The notes beneath the pieces were generated by a model that worked only from the letters and a program-made list of their open reading frames with translations, did no database searches and had not been told where the DNA came from. Positions 62,831 to 64,000 of a DNA stretch of 64,000 nucleotides are shown in pieces. The position numbers were made by a program, and so were the translations under genes. Where the stretch lies: assembly GCF_003259745.1 (NCBI RefSeq), contig NZ_QLMC01000001.1:806001-870000 (forward strand). The letters are read 5' to 3'. The DNA comes from Larkinella arboricola (lineage in GTDB: Bacteria > Bacteroidota > Bacteroidia > Cytophagales > Spirosomataceae). Each line of letters opens with the position of its first letter. Position 1 is the stretch's first letter.

Positions 62831-62845
62831 TAGACGGTTTGTCTG
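62831..62845. promoter_or_regulatory. Second, imperfect copy of the regulator palindrome
   Basis: TAGAC-GGTTT-GTCTG keeps both half sites of the 62780-62796 palindrome (one mismatch) and ends 10 bases before the ATG at 62856. This placement argues that the regulator starts at 62856 rather than at the ATG at 62826, and for autoregulation. Confidence 0.5.
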
Positions 62846-62855
62846 TCCTGAGCCT

Positions 62856-63509
62856 ATGCATTCATTCACGGAAGAAAATTATTTAAAAACCATCTATTAC
62901 CTGGCGGCCCGGCAGGAGGGAGAGGTTACAACCAATTCGCTGGCCGAAATGACGGCTACGAAGGCCGCTTCGGTATCGGATATGTTGCGCAAACTGGCTG
63001 AGAAACAACTGATTCATTATAAAAAGTATCAGGGTGTACGGCTAACGGCGGAGGGGGAGCGGCTGGCGCTGAAAGTAATTCGGCGGCACCGGATCTGGGA
63101 GGTTTTTCTGGCCGAAAAGCTGGGGTTTGGCTGGGACGAAGTGCATGAAATGGCCGAAGAACTGGAGCACATCCGTTCGGAGGAGCTGGTCGAAAAACTC
63201 GACGCGTTTCTGGGCTACCCGCAGTTTGACCCCCACGGCGATCCGATTCCGAGTCCGGCGGGGCAGATGCCAGCTGTTGAATACAGCAAACTCTCGGAGG
63301 TGGGTGTCGGAACGGAGGTGCAGGTCATGGGTGTGCTGGAACATTCGCCGGAATTTCTGCAACACCTCGATAAAACCGGTCTTAATCTGGGTTGCCGGGT
63401 ACGGGTGCAGGACATCAACACCTTTGATAAATCCGTCTCTGTACAGATTAACCAGGAAAAAACGTTATTTGTCAGTAACGAAGTGGCCCGAAATTTACTG
63501 GTCAATTAA
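62856..63509 (+). CDS. DtxR/MntR-family metal-dependent repressor
   Basis: A 217-residue regulator. The N-terminal winged helix (EENYLKTIYYLAARQEGEV, ATKAASVSDMLRKLAEKQLI) is followed by the dimerisation and metal-binding part with VIRRHRIWEVFLAEKLGF and EHIRSEELVEKLDAFLGYP, where Glu, His and Asp residues bind Mn2+ or Fe2+. The end (VGTEVQVMGVLEHS, GCRVRVQDINTF) is an FeoA/SH3-like domain. It should repress mntH when metal is plentiful. I start at 62856. Confidence 0.92.
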   Translation: MHSFTEENYLKTIYYLAARQEGEVTTNSLAEMTATKAASVSDMLRKLAEKQLIHYKKYQGVRLTAEGERLALKVIRRHRIWEVFLAEKLGFGWDEVHEMAEELEHIRSEELVEKLDAFLGYPQFDPHGDPIPSPAGQMPAVEYSKLSEVGVGTEVQVMGVLEHSPEFLQHLDKTGLNLGCRVRVQDINTFDKSVSVQINQEKTLFVSNEVARNLLVN

Positions 63510-63536
63510 AACCGAACGGACTCCAGCAAGCTTTCA

Positions 63537-64000
63537 TGAAACTCCTCGATTGGTATATTTTAAAGCGGTTTTTGCTGACGTACTTCTTTGTCGTAATGGT
63601 TATCGTGCTGGTAGTCTGCGTTGTTGACTACACGGAGAAAGTAGACGATTTCTACAAGCACAATGCCCCCGGCGACAGGATCATCTTTGATTATTATCTC
63701 AACTTCATTCCGTACTGGGCCAACTACATCAGTCCGCTGATGGTGTTTATTGCCACGGTATTTATGACCTCGCGGCTGGCGGCTAAATCCGAAATTATTG
63801 CCATTCTCAGCAGCGGCATCAGCTTTGTCCGGCTCATGGTTCCGTATGCCCTGGGGGCCCTGATCCTGAGCGTTGCCACGTATTTTCTGGTGGGCTGGGT
63901 GGTGCCGAAAGCCAATCAAACCCGTATCGCTTTTGAGTTGAAATACACCAAAGACCCCTACACGTATTCGGGCCGGAATATTCACATCAAGGTGGCGCCC
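63537..64000 (+). CDS. LptF/LptG-family permease, N-terminal part
   Basis: The frame starts at the ATG at 63537 (MKLLDWYILKRFLLTYFFVV), 27 bases after the regulator, and is open to the window end (154 residues). Hydrophobic helices at 10-32, about 68-88 and 100-125 and the GlyIle/ValVal-Pro pattern (SGISFVRLMVPY, WVVPKANQTR) are typical of LptF/LptG, the inner-membrane part of lipopolysaccharide export with LptB and LptC. The beta-jellyroll starts at the end of the visible part. Confidence 0.92.

Noticed and set aside
1-64000. tRNA, rRNA, riboswitch, prophage, integrase or attachment sites
   Set aside because: I looked for clover-leaf ends, conserved rRNA segments, integrase motifs and direct-repeat borders and found none that I could support.

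Overview
The window is a chromosomal segment of a Bacteroidota bacterium, most likely order Cytophagales (Spirosoma/Larkinella-like). The evidence is the TonB-dependent receptor, LytTR regulators, Wzc/Wza-type export proteins, an NGPSL-motif DUF115 pair, the weak or absent Shine-Dalgarno sequences and several exact TAnnTTTG promoter-like -7 boxes. No rRNA, tRNA or CRISPR array was recognised. The genus is inference from overall flavour, not from a marker comparison.

Layout. (1) 1-5.9 kb: the 3' end of a TonB receptor, an aldo/keto reductase, a small monooxygenase, a thioesterase, an AsmA-like membrane protein and an exported FKY-repeat protein. (2) 5.5-8.1 kb: a PD-(D/E)XK nuclease-like gene and an unknown gene, divergent from an XRE regulator, with matching palindromes in the shared promoter region. 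(3) 8.1-31.9 kb: a large exopolysaccharide/capsule locus built as two converging gene trains. The plus train carries cpsB-type phosphatase, ugd, UDP-xylose synthase, fcl, gmd, a WecB/TagA transferase, cmk and a Wzi-like porin. The minus train carries Wza, Wzc, a priming sugar transferase, two GT2 enzymes, a CMP-sugar-like branch (cytidylyltransferase, 2-hydroxyacid dehydrogenase, SDR, cyclase), an exported TIM-barrel protein, a flippase, a polymerase and two DUF115/GT42-like transferases. They meet at a perfect bidirectional terminator at 17.04 kb. (4) 32.3-37.2 kb: an accessory island bracketed by two transposase remnants, with a small GG-leader peptide gene coupled to a soluble LpxL-like acyltransferase, a divergent membrane-bound LytTR regulator and a LuxR-type regulator with a degenerate receiver. 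(5) 37.3-64 kb: mainly housekeeping and stand-alone genes: dnaG, a vanadium haloperoxidase-like lipoprotein, a long PurF-like protein, nuoN, sensor kinase and response regulators, a DisA-like nucleotide-binding protein, oxidoreductases, a DEAD-box helicase, a serine hydrolase, kup, mntH/mntR and the start of an LptF/LptG permease.

How it works together. The sugar genes predict UDP-glucuronate, UDP-xylose and GDP-fucose as donors, plus an unidentified CMP-activated acid. The repeat unit would be started on undecaprenyl phosphate, flipped, polymerised and exported through Wzc/Wza, with the CpsB-type phosphatase opposing Wzc autophosphorylation. The most novel-looking object is the peptide/acyltransferase/LytTR island at 33.1-35.7 kb, which I read as a candidate acylated-peptide (RiPP or pheromone) system. 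This is inference from gene order and motifs. Secondary candidates are the NeuB-less CMP-sugar branch and the 22-residue FKY repeat protein.
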